From Salinicola lusitanus (lineage in GTDB: Bacteria > Pseudomonadota > Gammaproteobacteria > Pseudomonadales > Halomonadaceae): a stretch of 64,000 bases of DNA. This document shows positions 9,471 through 17,637 of the stretch, one piece after another; the first letter of the stretch is position 1, and each line of letters starts with the position of its first letter. The notes beneath the pieces are model-generated. The model ran no database searches. It worked only from the letters and a program-made list of their open reading frames with translations, and had not been told where the DNA came from. The DNA is taken from the NCBI RefSeq assembly GCF_003206045.1, contig NZ_PZJM01000003.1:278303-342302 (forward strand), given 5' to 3'. A program made the position numbers and the translations under genes.

Positions 9471-9484
9471 GATAAGGTCTTATC
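9471..9484. promoter_or_regulatory. palindrome upstream of the carboxynorspermidine operon
   Basis: GATAAGGTCTTATC has perfect 6-bp arms (GATAAG/CTTATC) around GT. It is centred about 40 bp before the ATG of the synthase gene, in the expected promoter zone. The binding protein is unknown and no regulator gene is adjacent. Confidence 0.4.
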
Positions 9485-9712
9485 GGTAGTGGGCAACTAA
9501 CGTCTCATAAGATTCAGCGCACCCCGACCCGATGCCACCCCGGTCTTGGTCTCTCGTACCGTCCCTGGGAACCGGCGAGAGGTCGCAGATGATGACCTCG
9601 TCAGAGACTGGCCTCAAGACTTTTTCGCGTCAAATCCCGGTCGATGTTAGGAGGGATTCGTTACCATCAGACGAAACAGCGCGCTCCGCCATCCCGCCCT
9701 CGTGTGACACCC

Positions 9713-10036
9713 TCAACCGCGAGGCCCGAACAGTATGACGCCGGCGCCGACCAGGCAGATCGCCGCCCCCGTCACATCCCAGCGGTCGGGCAGGCGGTGC
9801 TCGACGAGCCATAACCACAATACCGAGGTGACGATGTAGACACCGCCGTAAGCGGCGTAGGCACGTCCGGCATAATCACTGTCCACCAGCGTCAGCAGCC
9901 ACGCGAACAGCCCCAGGCTGATGGCCCCCGGGGCCAACCACAATGCGGAACAGCCCGATCGCCACCACGCCCAGAACGCGAAACAACCCGCGATTTCCGC
10001 CAACGCCGCAGCGAGATAGATGAGAGGAGTCGACAA
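9713..10036 (-). CDS. YnfA-family (UPF0060) inner-membrane protein
   Basis: 107 residues with four predicted membrane helices. It shows the family signatures [17 protein letters not shown] near the N-terminus and [18 protein letters not shown] in the third helix. The size equals that of E. coli YnfA (108). The family is related in layout to small multidrug resistance transporters, and a transport role has been proposed; the substrate here is unknown. It is a single gene with no operon partner. Confidence 0.92.
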   Translation of the reverse strand: MSTPLIYLAAALAEIAGCFAFWAWWRSGCSALWLAPGAISLGLFAWLLTLVDSDYAGRAYAAYGGVYIVTSVLWLWLVEHRLPDRWDVTGAAICLVGAGVILFGPRG

Positions 10037-10151
10037 AACGATAGCCCATGAATGAATGCCGAACAGACTGTCGCGTCTCGCGGGACATGCCGCAAGCCAG
10101 GCAGGCTTTATGATCGTGGCCGACGTCAGCGGTCGTTACCGGCAGACACGA

Positions 10152-10176
10152 CGACCCCGGCCTGCTGCCGGGGTCG
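10152..10176. terminator. hairpin downstream of the CsbD-like gene
   Basis: CGACCCCGGC, loop CTGCT, GCCGGGGTCG: a perfect 10-bp stem about 30 bp past the stop of the minus-strand CsbD-like gene. There is no clear T run on either side, so termination is probable but not certain. Confidence 0.5.
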
Positions 10177-10207
10177 AGATGCGTTCTTCGGCACGTTCAG
10201 GAAGTCA

Positions 10208-10459
10208 TCAACGCCGGCCGAGCAGAATCCCCAGGAACACACCGACACCACCGGCGATCGCCAAGGCGCTGATCGGGTTCTTCACCGTCGCTTCACGCAC
10301 GTCATCGAGCTTCTCGCCATAGTTGGCCTGCAATTTGCCGGCGGCCTGCCTGGCCTTGCCCTCGCGGCGGAGATTGTCATCTTCGGTCAAGCCACCGACC
10401 GTTTCCTGAGCATGACCCTTGAGTTCCTCGGTGCGTCCTTTCACTTGATCTTCGTACAT
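10208..10459 (-). CDS. CsbD-like stress protein with a C-terminal membrane anchor
   Basis: 83 residues starting MYEDQVKGRTEELKG, with AAGGAG about 7 bases upstream; an in-frame longer start is less likely. Residues 1-55 resemble a CsbD domain (KGRTEELKG, then REGKARQAAGKLQ). Residues about 60-83, NPISALAIAGGVGVFLGILL followed by GRR, match instead the glycine-rich membrane anchor of ElaB/YqjD (DUF883) proteins. The protein therefore looks like a CsbD-type head on an ElaB-type tail anchor. CsbD proteins are induced by general stress in several bacteria; their molecular role is not known. Confidence 0.8.
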   Translation of the reverse strand: MYEDQVKGRTEELKGHAQETVGGLTEDDNLRREGKARQAAGKLQANYGEKLDDVREATVKNPISALAIAGGVGVFLGILLGRR

Positions 10460-10623
10460 CTCGATCTCCTTGATTGCCGTTGCCGCAGCGGAATCATTCC
10501 GCTGACACCTGAGCATAGTTGGCTTAGAGGATCTCGACAAAACCCATGAGTTCCGAAAACCGCCGGACTTCGACGCAGGAGCGGTTTACGCTACGCACCG
10601 ATCACTCCCGGAGCCTGTTCAGC

Positions 10624-11541
10624 ATGCCACTACTCTCGCTTGGTCGTCTGCTTCTGCTATCGGCGCTATGGGGCGCCAGTTTCCTGTTCATGCGCATCGC
10701 CACCCCGGCGCTGGGGGCCTTCCCCACGGCGTTCTTCCGCGTGCTGCTCGGTGCAGCGGGACTGGTGGCGATCCTGGCGCTACTGCGCGTGCGCTGGCGC
10801 TTCGACGGCAAGCTCGGAGCAGTGCTGGCGATCGGCATGATCAACTCCGGTATTCCGTTCGGCATGTTCTGCATCGCCGCGCAGTACCTGCCTGCCGGCT
10901 ATTCCGCGATGCTCAACGCCTCGACACCGTTGATGGGGGTGATCATCGGCGCCACGCTGTTTCAGGAGCCGTTGACGAGAGATCGGCTGGTCGGCGTCGC
11001 GGCGGGCATGCTGGGTGTCGGCGTCCTGGTGGGCGCGGGGCCCGTCCGGATCGATGGCGGCCTGCTCATTGGCGCCGCCGCCTGCCTGACTGCCGCGGTC
11101 TGCTACGGGCTGGGCGGGTTCATCGTCAAGCGCTGGGTGGCCGATCGCGGCGGCCTGGACTCGCGCCTGATCGCCATGGGCTCGCAGGTCGGCGCAACGC
11201 TGCTGCTGGCGCCCTTCATGCTCGGCCAGCTGACGCTGGCACACCAGGCCACTGCCTGGACCGACAGTGGCGTCTGGTGGGCGATGCTGGCGCTGGGGCT
11301 CGCCTGCACCTCGTTGGCCTACCTTCTCTATTTCCGGCTCGTCGAAGATCTCGGACCGGTCAAGCCGCTCACGGTCACCATGCTGGTGCCCGCGTTCGGC
11401 GTACTCTGGGGCGCACTCTTCCTGGGCGAGCAGGTGACCTGGGCGCATGCCATCGGCGGCTCGCTGATAGGCGTTGCGCTCTGGATGATCCTGTTCCGAC
11501 GTCGGCGCGATGCCGTGGTGCCCCGCCAGACCGGCGATTGA
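10624..11541 (+). CDS. DMT-superfamily (EamA) exporter
   Basis: About 305 residues with two EamA repeats and ten predicted membrane helices: LLLLSALWGASFLFMRIA in the first and YLLYFRLVEDLGPVKP in the second, both typical family sites. The start at 10624 places the first helix close to the N-terminus; a longer in-frame start 78 bp upstream would add a hydrophilic extension. Such proteins export amino acids or other metabolites; the substrate is not predictable. The last residues are basic (FRRRRDA), likely cytoplasmic. Confidence 0.9.
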   Translation: MPLLSLGRLLLLSALWGASFLFMRIATPALGAFPTAFFRVLLGAAGLVAILALLRVRWRFDGKLGAVLAIGMINSGIPFGMFCIAAQYLPAGYSAMLNASTPLMGVIIGATLFQEPLTRDRLVGVAAGMLGVGVLVGAGPVRIDGGLLIGAAACLTAAVCYGLGGFIVKRWVADRGGLDSRLIAMGSQVGATLLLAPFMLGQLTLAHQATAWTDSGVWWAMLALGLACTSLAYLLYFRLVEDLGPVKPLTVTMLVPAFGVLWGALFLGEQVTWAHAIGGSLIGVALWMILFRRRRDAVVPRQTGD

Positions 11542-11561
11542 GCCCGACACGCTCGCCACCG

Positions 11562-11585
11562 GATTTTCGCACTATACTGAAAATC
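11562..11585 (+). promoter_or_regulatory. promoter-like site with inverted repeat before the NlpE-like gene
   Basis: GATTTTC at 11562-11568 and GAAAATC at 11579-11585 form a perfect 7-bp inverted repeat that flanks a TATACT -10-like hexamer (11573-11578). No good -35 box is seen, so an activator or a repressor bound to the repeat may control it. Confidence 0.4.
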
Positions 11586-11611
11586 GCATTTTGCTAAAAA
11601 AGGAATAAGCA

Positions 11612-12037
11612 ATGCGTAAGCCAGAATGGGTGGGTGCAGGATTGTTGGGCTTGGCGCTGGTCCTGGCGGGGTGCTCCAGCACGCCGCCCTCGCCGTACGA
11701 GAAGGCGGCCGGTGAGTATGAAGGCGTTCTGCCTTGCGCCGACTGCTCGGGCATCCAGGTCGACCTGGAGATGATGAACATGGATGACACCGGCGGGGCC
11801 TATGTACTGAACAGCCTCTACCAGGGGCGCAGTGACGAGCCCATGACGACCCAGGGCAATTTCCTGGTCCTGAAGGACGCCGGACCGCAACAGATACCGA
11901 CGATCTACGAGCTCAAGGGCGCTGGCGGTAACACGATCTATTACCTGCGGCCGCTCGACAACGGCGATCTGGAAGTCCTCGACACGCACATGCAGTCGAT
12001 CCAGTCCGGAGCCGACATGACGTTGAAACGCCAGTAA
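11612..12037 (+). CDS. NlpE-N-domain lipoprotein
   Basis: 141 residues. Signal peptide with lipobox LVLAGC (Cys about 24) and Ser-Ser at +2/+3, predicting an outer-membrane lipoprotein. The mature part begins EYEGVLPCADCSGIQVDLE, the CXXC-containing core of NlpE-N domains, and contains the usual later YYLRPLDNGDLEVLD strand. It lacks the C-terminal OB domain of E. coli NlpE, so it is the short form common in many Gram-negatives. NlpE senses surface contact or copper and signals to Cpx in E. coli; that role is only a possibility here. AGGAA precedes the ATG by 8 bases. Confidence 0.85.
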   Translation: MRKPEWVGAGLLGLALVLAGCSSTPPSPYEKAAGEYEGVLPCADCSGIQVDLEMMNMDDTGGAYVLNSLYQGRSDEPMTTQGNFLVLKDAGPQQIPTIYELKGAGGNTIYYLRPLDNGDLEVLDTHMQSIQSGADMTLKRQ

Positions 12038-12058
12038 CGGTGCACGGTCGATATTGGC

Positions 12059-12079
12059 GCGCCGGGCTCTGCCCGGCGC
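12059..12079. terminator. hairpin between the convergent NlpE-like gene and rsmJ
   Basis: GCGCCGGGC, loop TCT, GCCCGGCGC: a 9-bp perfect stem in the 54-bp gap between two convergent genes. No T run; it may act as a bidirectional transcription barrier. Confidence 0.5.
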
Positions 12080-12091
12080 CTCGGCGTCGGC

Positions 12092-12865
12092 TCAGCGCTT
12101 CAGTGACCGGTGCACGTAAAGGTCGTAGCGGCTCGTCTTTCCCTCCAGTACATGCTTCGGCGCGGGGCCATCGATCGGCGGAGCCTTCCGCGGACGCTTG
12201 ACCACCACCCGATGCGTGGCGACATCCAGCGCCGCCTCCAGCAGGCGCGGGGCGTCGTCATCCCCACCCGCCAGATCCCGGAACAGTCGCATCTCCTTTT
12301 TGACCAACGCCGACTTCTCCCGGTGCGGGAACATCGGATCGAGATGCACCACCTGGGGCTCCTGCGGCCAGTCGCCGACCGCCGCCGCCAGTTCGGCCGC
12401 GCTATCGGCGTGGCGCAACGACAGTCGCCCGGCGATCTCCGCCACCTCATCGTCCGCCATCGCTCGCGACAGGGCGGCCTCCAGCAGCGCATGGATCGCC
12501 GCCACCCGCTCGATCATCAGTACCTCGGCCCCCAGCGACGCCAGCACGAAGGCGTCCCGGCCCAGGCCGGCCGTGGCATCGACCACCCGCGGCGTCACGC
12601 CCTGGCCGAATCCGCAGGCGCGCGCCACCAGTTGTCCCCGCCCGCCGCCGTAGCGTCGCCGATGCGCCGCCGCGCCGGAGACGAAATCGGCCCGGACCGG
12701 AAGACCGTAACGCTGGGTGTCACCGGCGATCTCGAGCCCTTGCCCGGCGCGCTGCAGAACCAGCCCGTCCGCAGGTGCCGAGGCGGCCCAGGGCAGGCCG
12801 TAGCGCGCGGCCAGATCGACCAGCGACTCCCCGACCACGATCAGCGGCGGGGCCGCCTCGCTCAT
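12092..12865 (-). CDS. rsmJ: 16S rRNA (guanine-1516-N2)-methyltransferase
   Basis: 257 residues. The SAM-binding motif [20 protein letters not shown] and the catalytic segment [21 protein letters not shown] (split here over two strands) are typical of RsmJ (YhiQ). It methylates G1516 of 16S rRNA. The start at 12865 is chosen because its ATG overlaps the uppP stop as ATGA. An in-frame ATG nine bases earlier and a very long out-of-family extension are less likely. It is co-transcribed after uppP. Confidence 0.93.
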   Translation of the reverse strand: MSEAAPPLIVVGESLVDLAARYGLPWAASAPADGLVLQRAGQGLEIAGDTQRYGLPVRADFVSGAAAHRRRYGGGRGQLVARACGFGQGVTPRVVDATAGLGRDAFVLASLGAEVLMIERVAAIHALLEAALSRAMADDEVAEIAGRLSLRHADSAAELAAAVGDWPQEPQVVHLDPMFPHREKSALVKKEMRLFRDLAGGDDDAPRLLEAALDVATHRVVVKRPRKAPPIDGPAPKHVLEGKTSRYDLYVHRSLKR

Positions 12866-13659
12866 GTCGCCCATACGAACAGGGCGATACCCAGCAGCAG
12901 TCGGTAGATCACGAAAGGCATCATGCCGATCTTGTCCAGCGCGACCAGGAACAGCCTGATGCAGAGCCAGGCCGCCACGAACGAGAACGCCACTCCCAGA
13001 AAGATCTCGTGCCACTGCGTCGTAGTGCCCGCCTGGACCAGCTCCACGCCTTTCAACGAGCCCGCCGCCAGAATCAGCGGAATCGACAACAGGAACGAGA
13101 AACGCGCCGCCGCCTGGCGGGTGAAACCGAGCATCAGGGCCGCCGTCATGGTGATTCCCGAGCGAGAGGTGCCGGGAATCAAGGCAATGGCCTGGGCGAG
13201 ACCGATCAACAGCGCCGTCTTGAGTGACATCGTTTCGATCGGGCGTATCCGGGAGCCCCGCTTGTCGGCGATACCCAGCAATACGCCGAAAACGATCGTC
13301 GTCGTCGCGATCACCAGCACGGAGCGCCCCGCGCTCTCGACCCAATCCTCGATCAACAGCCCGAAGATGACCGCCGGAATAGTACCGACGATGATCGCCC
13401 ACCCGAGGCGGCTCTCCGGCGTCTGCCCCCGCTCGCCGAACTGAGTGAACCAGGCGTGGAGAATACGCCAGACTTCATGTCGAAACGCGAACAGCACGGC
13501 GCCCAGAGAGCCGATATGGACTGCCACGTCGAAGGCCAGCCCCTGATCGGACCAGCCGAAGAGCTGGGAGGGCAAAATCAGATGTGCAGAGGAGGAGATG
13601 GGCAGGAATTCCGTCAAACCCTGGATGATGGCGAGTGCGGCCAGTTGCAAAACATCCAT
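12862..13659 (-). CDS. uppP: undecaprenyl-diphosphatase
   Basis: 265 residues with eight or so membrane helices. It carries both UppP signatures: [16 protein letters not shown] (N-terminal E-rich motif) and [11 protein letters not shown] (about residue 170). The enzyme dephosphorylates undecaprenyl diphosphate at the inner membrane, recycling the lipid carrier for peptidoglycan, and gives bacitracin tolerance. Translation is coupled to rsmJ by an ATGA overlap. Confidence 0.95.
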   Translation of the reverse strand: MDVLQLAALAIIQGLTEFLPISSSAHLILPSQLFGWSDQGLAFDVAVHIGSLGAVLFAFRHEVWRILHAWFTQFGERGQTPESRLGWAIIVGTIPAVIFGLLIEDWVESAGRSVLVIATTTIVFGVLLGIADKRGSRIRPIETMSLKTALLIGLAQAIALIPGTSRSGITMTAALMLGFTRQAAARFSFLLSIPLILAAGSLKGVELVQAGTTTQWHEIFLGVAFSFVAAWLCIRLFLVALDKIGMMPFVIYRLLLGIALFVWAT

Positions 13660-13710
13660 TTTCTTTCGATATCCTTGTTCGAGGAGGTCGCCATCGTGGA
13701 CCTCGATCTT

Positions 13711-14400
13711 TCACGCCTTACGCCACGCCACCTCATCACGCAGATAGACGGGAATTACCTCGTGAGGCGCGCTGCCGCGCGCGCCACGCTCCCATGATGT
13801 GGCGGCCAGACGCACGAGATCCTCCGCCGCCGGTAGTTCGTCGGGGAGGGTTTGCGGCAATGCAACCTGTACATCGACAGGTATATTAGACAAAAGTTGC
13901 CAACCGCTGCCTATCCCCAGCCACTCGATATCGCGATCCGTGTCGGGCAGACGCAATCGCGAAGGCGGCATGACGCGTGGCTCGAGCGCCACGGTCAAGG
14001 CGCCGTCATGGCAGTGATAGGCCGCGACATAGATCTCGTCCATGCGGGCGTCGAGGGCGGCGATGACGTGCCGGGCGTGCCATTTGCGGTGAGCCGCGAG
14101 CGCCAGGGCTTCCAGGGTGGAAACGCCGATCAGCGGCAGGTCGGCGCCGTAGGCGAGCCCCTGGGCGATGCCAGCGGCGATTCGCAGGCCGGTGAACGAA
14201 CCCGGGCCATGGCCATAGGCGACCGCGTCGAGCTGGGCCAGGGTCACGCCGGCTTCCGCCAGCACCTCGTCGATCATCGGCAGCAGCAGCCGGGTGTGTT
14301 CACGGGGGGCAATCTCGAAACGCTGAACGATCTGGTGATTCCATATCAGCGCGCAGGAGCAGGCAGTAGAGGAGGCGTCCAGCGCCAGCAACGTCGGCAT
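13711..14400 (-). CDS. tsaB: tRNA N6-threonylcarbamoyladenosine synthesis protein TsaB
   Basis: 229 residues starting MPTLLALDASSTACSCAL; an ATG nine codons upstream is in frame but would displace the conserved N-terminus. YGHGPGSFTGLRIAAGIAQG near residue 70-85 is the family hallmark. TsaB is the scaffold partner of TsaD and TsaE in making t6A37 in ANN-decoding tRNAs. It is the next gene after adk on the same strand, separated by a terminator-like hairpin. The ASKHA-fold actin-like phosphate site is not complete, as usual for TsaB. Confidence 0.93.
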   Translation of the reverse strand: MPTLLALDASSTACSCALIWNHQIVQRFEIAPREHTRLLLPMIDEVLAEAGVTLAQLDAVAYGHGPGSFTGLRIAAGIAQGLAYGADLPLIGVSTLEALALAAHRKWHARHVIAALDARMDEIYVAAYHCHDGALTVALEPRVMPPSRLRLPDTDRDIEWLGIGSGWQLLSNIPVDVQVALPQTLPDELPAAEDLVRLAATSWERGARGSAPHEVIPVYLRDEVAWRKA

Positions 14401-14465
14401 CGGTTTCCCGGGGAATGGCAGCATCAAGGAGGTGGCGAGTATAGCGCCATCGCGATGTCAAAACG

Positions 14466-14491
14466 ATGGCTCCGCCAGGAGGCGGAGCCAT
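14466..14491 (-). terminator. intrinsic terminator after adk
   Basis: ATGGCTCCGCC, loop TCCT (minus strand), GGCGGAGCCAT: an 11-bp perfect stem 29 bp after the adk stop. The minus strand continues CGTTTTG, a short T run. Confidence 0.75.
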
Positions 14492-14519
14492 TCGGGATGA
14501 TCAGTGGGTCGGCGGCGGG

Positions 14520-15176
14520 TCAGCCCTTCAACGCGGCGAGGACCTGCTCTCGGATCTCGTCGACGCTGCCAACGCCGGCGATACGGTGATACTCCGGCGC
14601 GGCTTCGGCATCCTCGGCCGCCCACTCGCGGTAGTAACCGACCAGCGGCTCGGTCTGGTCGTGGTAGACCGAGAGACGATGGCGCACGGTCTTCTCGCTG
14701 TCGTCGTCACGCTGGATCAGCGGCTCGCCGGTGACGTCGTCCTTGCCTTCCTCCCGCGGCGGCTTGTAGTCGACATGATAGACACGTCCGGAGTCCGGGT
14801 GGACGCGACGCCCGGAGAGCCGGTTGACGATCTCTTCGTCGTCGACGGCGATCTCCACCACGTGGTCCAGCTTGATGCCGGCGTCCTTCATCGCATCCGC
14901 CTGCGGGAGCGTGCGCGGGAAGCCGTCGAACAGGAAGCCGTTGGCGCAGTCGGGCTGGGAGATGCGTTCCTTGACCAGTGCGATGATCAGATCATCCGAT
15001 ACCAGAGCACCGCTATTCATGGTCTCCTTGACCTTGACCCCCAGCTCACTTCCCTCCTTGACCGCGGCACGCAGCATGTCGCCGGTGGAAATCTGCGGGA
15101 TATGGAAATGCTCGCAGATGAACTGGGCTTGGGTACCCTTGCCAGCGCCGGGGGCGCCCAAGAGGATCAAACGCAT
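14520..15176 (-). CDS. adk: adenylate kinase
   Basis: 218 residues, the long-LID form. P-loop [13 protein letters not shown] (residues 7-19), [11 protein letters not shown] in the AMP-binding part, and the [17 protein letters not shown]. The start at 15176 gives the normal [11 protein letters not shown]-terminus, with GGAG about 9 bases upstream. It converts ATP + AMP to 2 ADP in the cytoplasm. Cys ligands of a zinc LID are absent, as in most Gram-negatives. Confidence 0.97.
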   Translation of the reverse strand: MRLILLGAPGAGKGTQAQFICEHFHIPQISTGDMLRAAVKEGSELGVKVKETMNSGALVSDDLIIALVKERISQPDCANGFLFDGFPRTLPQADAMKDAGIKLDHVVEIAVDDEEIVNRLSGRRVHPDSGRVYHVDYKPPREEGKDDVTGEPLIQRDDDSEKTVRHRLSVYHDQTEPLVGYYREWAAEDAEAAPEYHRIAGVGSVDEIREQVLAALKG

Positions 15177-15361
15177 TGATAACTGCTCCTTCGTGAATCG
15201 CATCGGTTGTCGGACCGGTCAACGGCGTTGAGAACTCAACGCAGACGACACCGTCAATGGCTCATGACGATACCTGCCGATCGGGTAGCGCACAAGACTC
15301 GCCTGGATCGACGCGCCGCTACCGAGGGCGCCGACGAATCCTGATCACAGGGCAACAAACG

Positions 15362-15387
15362 CCAACGGCCCCCGAAGGAGCCGTTGG
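15362..15387 (-). terminator. intrinsic terminator after aceF
   Basis: CCAACGGC, a 10-base loop, GCCGTTGG, followed on the minus strand by CGTTTGTT. It lies 24 bp downstream of the aceF stop and ends the aceEF unit. Confidence 0.7.
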
Positions 15388-15410
15388 TTTGGATCGAGCG
15401 GACCGCCGCA

Positions 15411-17525
15411 TCAGACCAGCATGCGCCGGATATCGGTCAGCACCTGTGCCAGGAAAGCGGTGAAACGCGCCGCGTCGGCACCGTTGACCGCACGGTGGTC
15501 GTAGGAGAGCGACAGCGGCAGCATCAAGCGCGGCTCGAACTCGCTGCCGTTCCAGACCGGCTTCATCGACGACTTGGAGACGCCGAGAATGGCCACTTCC
15601 GGCGTGTTGACGATGGGCGTGAAGGCCGTGCCACCGATCGAGCCGAGGCTCGAGATGGTGAAGCTGGCGCCGCTCATCTCCTCGCGGGACAGCTTCTTGT
15701 TCTGCGCCTTCTTGGCCAGCTCGACCGACTCCTTGGCCAGATCGATCAGCGACTTCTTGTCGGCATCGCGGATCACCGGCACCATCAGCCCGTCCGGGGT
15801 ATCGACCGCCACCCCGATGTGCACGTAGTGCTTGACGATCAGCTTGTCGCCATCCGGATGCAGGCTCGAGTTGAACTGCGGGAACTTGCGCAGCGCATAG
15901 GCACACGCCTTGATCATGAACGGCAGCGGCGTCAGCTTGGCGCCCTGGGACTCGGCCTCCGCCTTCATCGACTTGCGGAAGGCCTCGAGCTCGGTGATGT
16001 CCGCTTCGTCGAACTGGGTGACGTGAGGCACGTTGAGCCAGCTGCGGTGCAGGTTGTTGGCACCCGCCTTCATCAGACGGCTCATCGGCTTCTCTTCGAT
16101 CTCGCCGAACTGACTGAAGTCGATCGCCGGTACCTGCGGAATGCCCGCGCCACCGGAAGCGGCCGCAGGTGCCGAAGCACCACCGCTCTTGCGCGCTTTC
16201 ATCACTTGCTTGACGAAACCGTCGACGTCGTCCTTCAGGATCCGCCCCTTGGGACCGGAGCCCTTGACTTCACCGAGATCGACACCCAGCTCGCGAGCCA
16301 GCTTGCGGACCGCCGGACCGGCATGCACATGGGCACCGGCGGTCTTGTCATCGCCATGCTTCTCGCGCGCTTCCGGGCTCGGCTCGCCGCTGGGCTGCCG
16401 CTGTGCCCGCGAGTCGGCCGACGCCTTGGCATCGTCCTTCTTGGCCACGTCCTTCCGGGCATCGCTCTTGGGCGCCTTCGATCCGGACTTGCTCGCGTCA
16501 CCACCGGTCTTGGCGGCCTTCTTCTTGCCACCCGACTGGCCAGCGACTTCGACGTAGCCGATCAGGTCGCCCTCGGAGACGCTGTCGCCCTCCTTGACCG
16601 CCAGTTCGACCACCTTGCCCTTGACCGGGCTGGGCACGTCCATGGAGGCCTTGTCGGACTCCAGCGTGATCAAGGTGTCTTCCTTGTCGATCTCGTCGCC
16701 TTCGCTGATCGCGACTTCGATGATCTCGACGCCTTCGCTGCCGCCGATATCCGGCACGCGAATCTCCTGACGACCGCCTGCGCTGTCGTCGGCGTCTTCG
16801 TCGTCACCCTCTTCGTCAGCGCTGTCTTCGTCGGTATCGGCGCTGTCGTCGGCGCCCGGCGCTTCGGCATCGTCCGCCGCCGGGGCATCGTCTTCCGTGT
16901 CGTCGCCCTCGCCGGCGATCTCCATGGTGCCGATCAGGTCGCCTTCGGAGACGCTATCGCCCTCCTTGATCGAGAGCGACACGATCTTGCCACTGTAGGG
17001 ACTGGGCACGTCCATGGAGGCCTTGTCGGACTCGAGCGTGATCAGCGTGTCCTCCTCGCTGATCTCGTCGCCCTCGCTGACGGCCACCTCGATGATCTCG
17101 ACGCCATCGCCACCGCCGATATCCGGCACCTTCACTTCGACGGTGCGCTTGCCCCCGCCGGAGGATTTCTTCTTCGGCGCGGCCTTCTCGGGCTCGTCCT
17201 TCTCCTGCGACTCGGCGTCATCCTGCGGGGCCGCGTCGTCGGAGGCGTCGTCATCGAATGAGGCTTCCGGCTCATCCTCGCCTTCGCCCTCGGCTTCCAG
17301 CTCCAGGATGTCGTCGCCCTCGGAGACGGTGTCGCCTTCCTTGACCAGAATCTTGACCACCTTGCCGCCTTTCGGCGCGGGGACATCCATGCTGGCCTTG
17401 TCCGACTCCAGCGTGATCATGGTGTCTTCGGCGGAGATGACATCGCCGACGCTCACCGCAATCTCGATGATTTCGACATCGTCGCTGCCGCCGATGTCGG
17501 GAACTTTGATGATTTCGCTACTCAA
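15411..17525 (-). CDS. aceF: pyruvate dehydrogenase complex E2, dihydrolipoyllysine acetyltransferase
   Basis: 704 residues with three lipoyl domains (about residues 1-78, 125-200 and 255-330), each with the lipoylated Lys in LESDKASMDVP (first at Lys43). Acidic, Ala/Asp-rich linkers join them. A peripheral-subunit-binding domain (VRKLARELGVDLGEVKGSG) and the catalytic domain follow, with HRAVNGADAARF near the C-terminus. It transfers acetyl groups from E1 to CoA. The start codon is TTG (17523-17525), with AAGGAG 7 bases upstream; no ATG fits. It is the second gene after aceE, 112 bp away. No lpd gene follows directly. Confidence 0.96.
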   Translation of the reverse strand: MSSEIIKVPDIGGSDDVEIIEIAVSVGDVISAEDTMITLESDKASMDVPAPKGGKVVKILVKEGDTVSEGDDILELEAEGEGEDEPEASFDDDASDDAAPQDDAESQEKDEPEKAAPKKKSSGGGKRTVEVKVPDIGGGDGVEIIEVAVSEGDEISEEDTLITLESDKASMDVPSPYSGKIVSLSIKEGDSVSEGDLIGTMEIAGEGDDTEDDAPAADDAEAPGADDSADTDEDSADEEGDDEDADDSAGGRQEIRVPDIGGSEGVEIIEVAISEGDEIDKEDTLITLESDKASMDVPSPVKGKVVELAVKEGDSVSEGDLIGYVEVAGQSGGKKKAAKTGGDASKSGSKAPKSDARKDVAKKDDAKASADSRAQRQPSGEPSPEAREKHGDDKTAGAHVHAGPAVRKLARELGVDLGEVKGSGPKGRILKDDVDGFVKQVMKARKSGGASAPAAASGGAGIPQVPAIDFSQFGEIEEKPMSRLMKAGANNLHRSWLNVPHVTQFDEADITELEAFRKSMKAEAESQGAKLTPLPFMIKACAYALRKFPQFNSSLHPDGDKLIVKHYVHIGVAVDTPDGLMVPVIRDADKKSLIDLAKESVELAKKAQNKKLSREEMSGASFTISSLGSIGGTAFTPIVNTPEVAILGVSKSSMKPVWNGSEFEPRLMLPLSLSYDHRAVNGADAARFTAFLAQVLTDIRRMLV

Positions 17526-17637
17526 GGTCGCGCTCCTTTAATCATCTGCCGACCCGCCCCGCGGGCGAGGTCGGCTAATTCAGGCATTCTGGCCGTCGCT
17601 CTCAGCCGGCGACGGCACCCTGACGTGGTCCGTCGAC

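Noticed and set aside
9532-9738. 68-codon frame on the + strand between the polyamine operon and ynfA
   Set aside because: No ribosome-binding site, no family, and it overlaps the end of ynfA on the other strand.
12866-13402. 436-residue extended RsmJ
   Set aside because: The extra N-terminal part is uppP read in another frame. The ATGA overlap identifies the real start.
15384-17261. 625-codon open frame antisense to aceF
   Set aside because: It mirrors the repeated lipoyl domains and acidic linkers of aceF, has no start signal and no family features.
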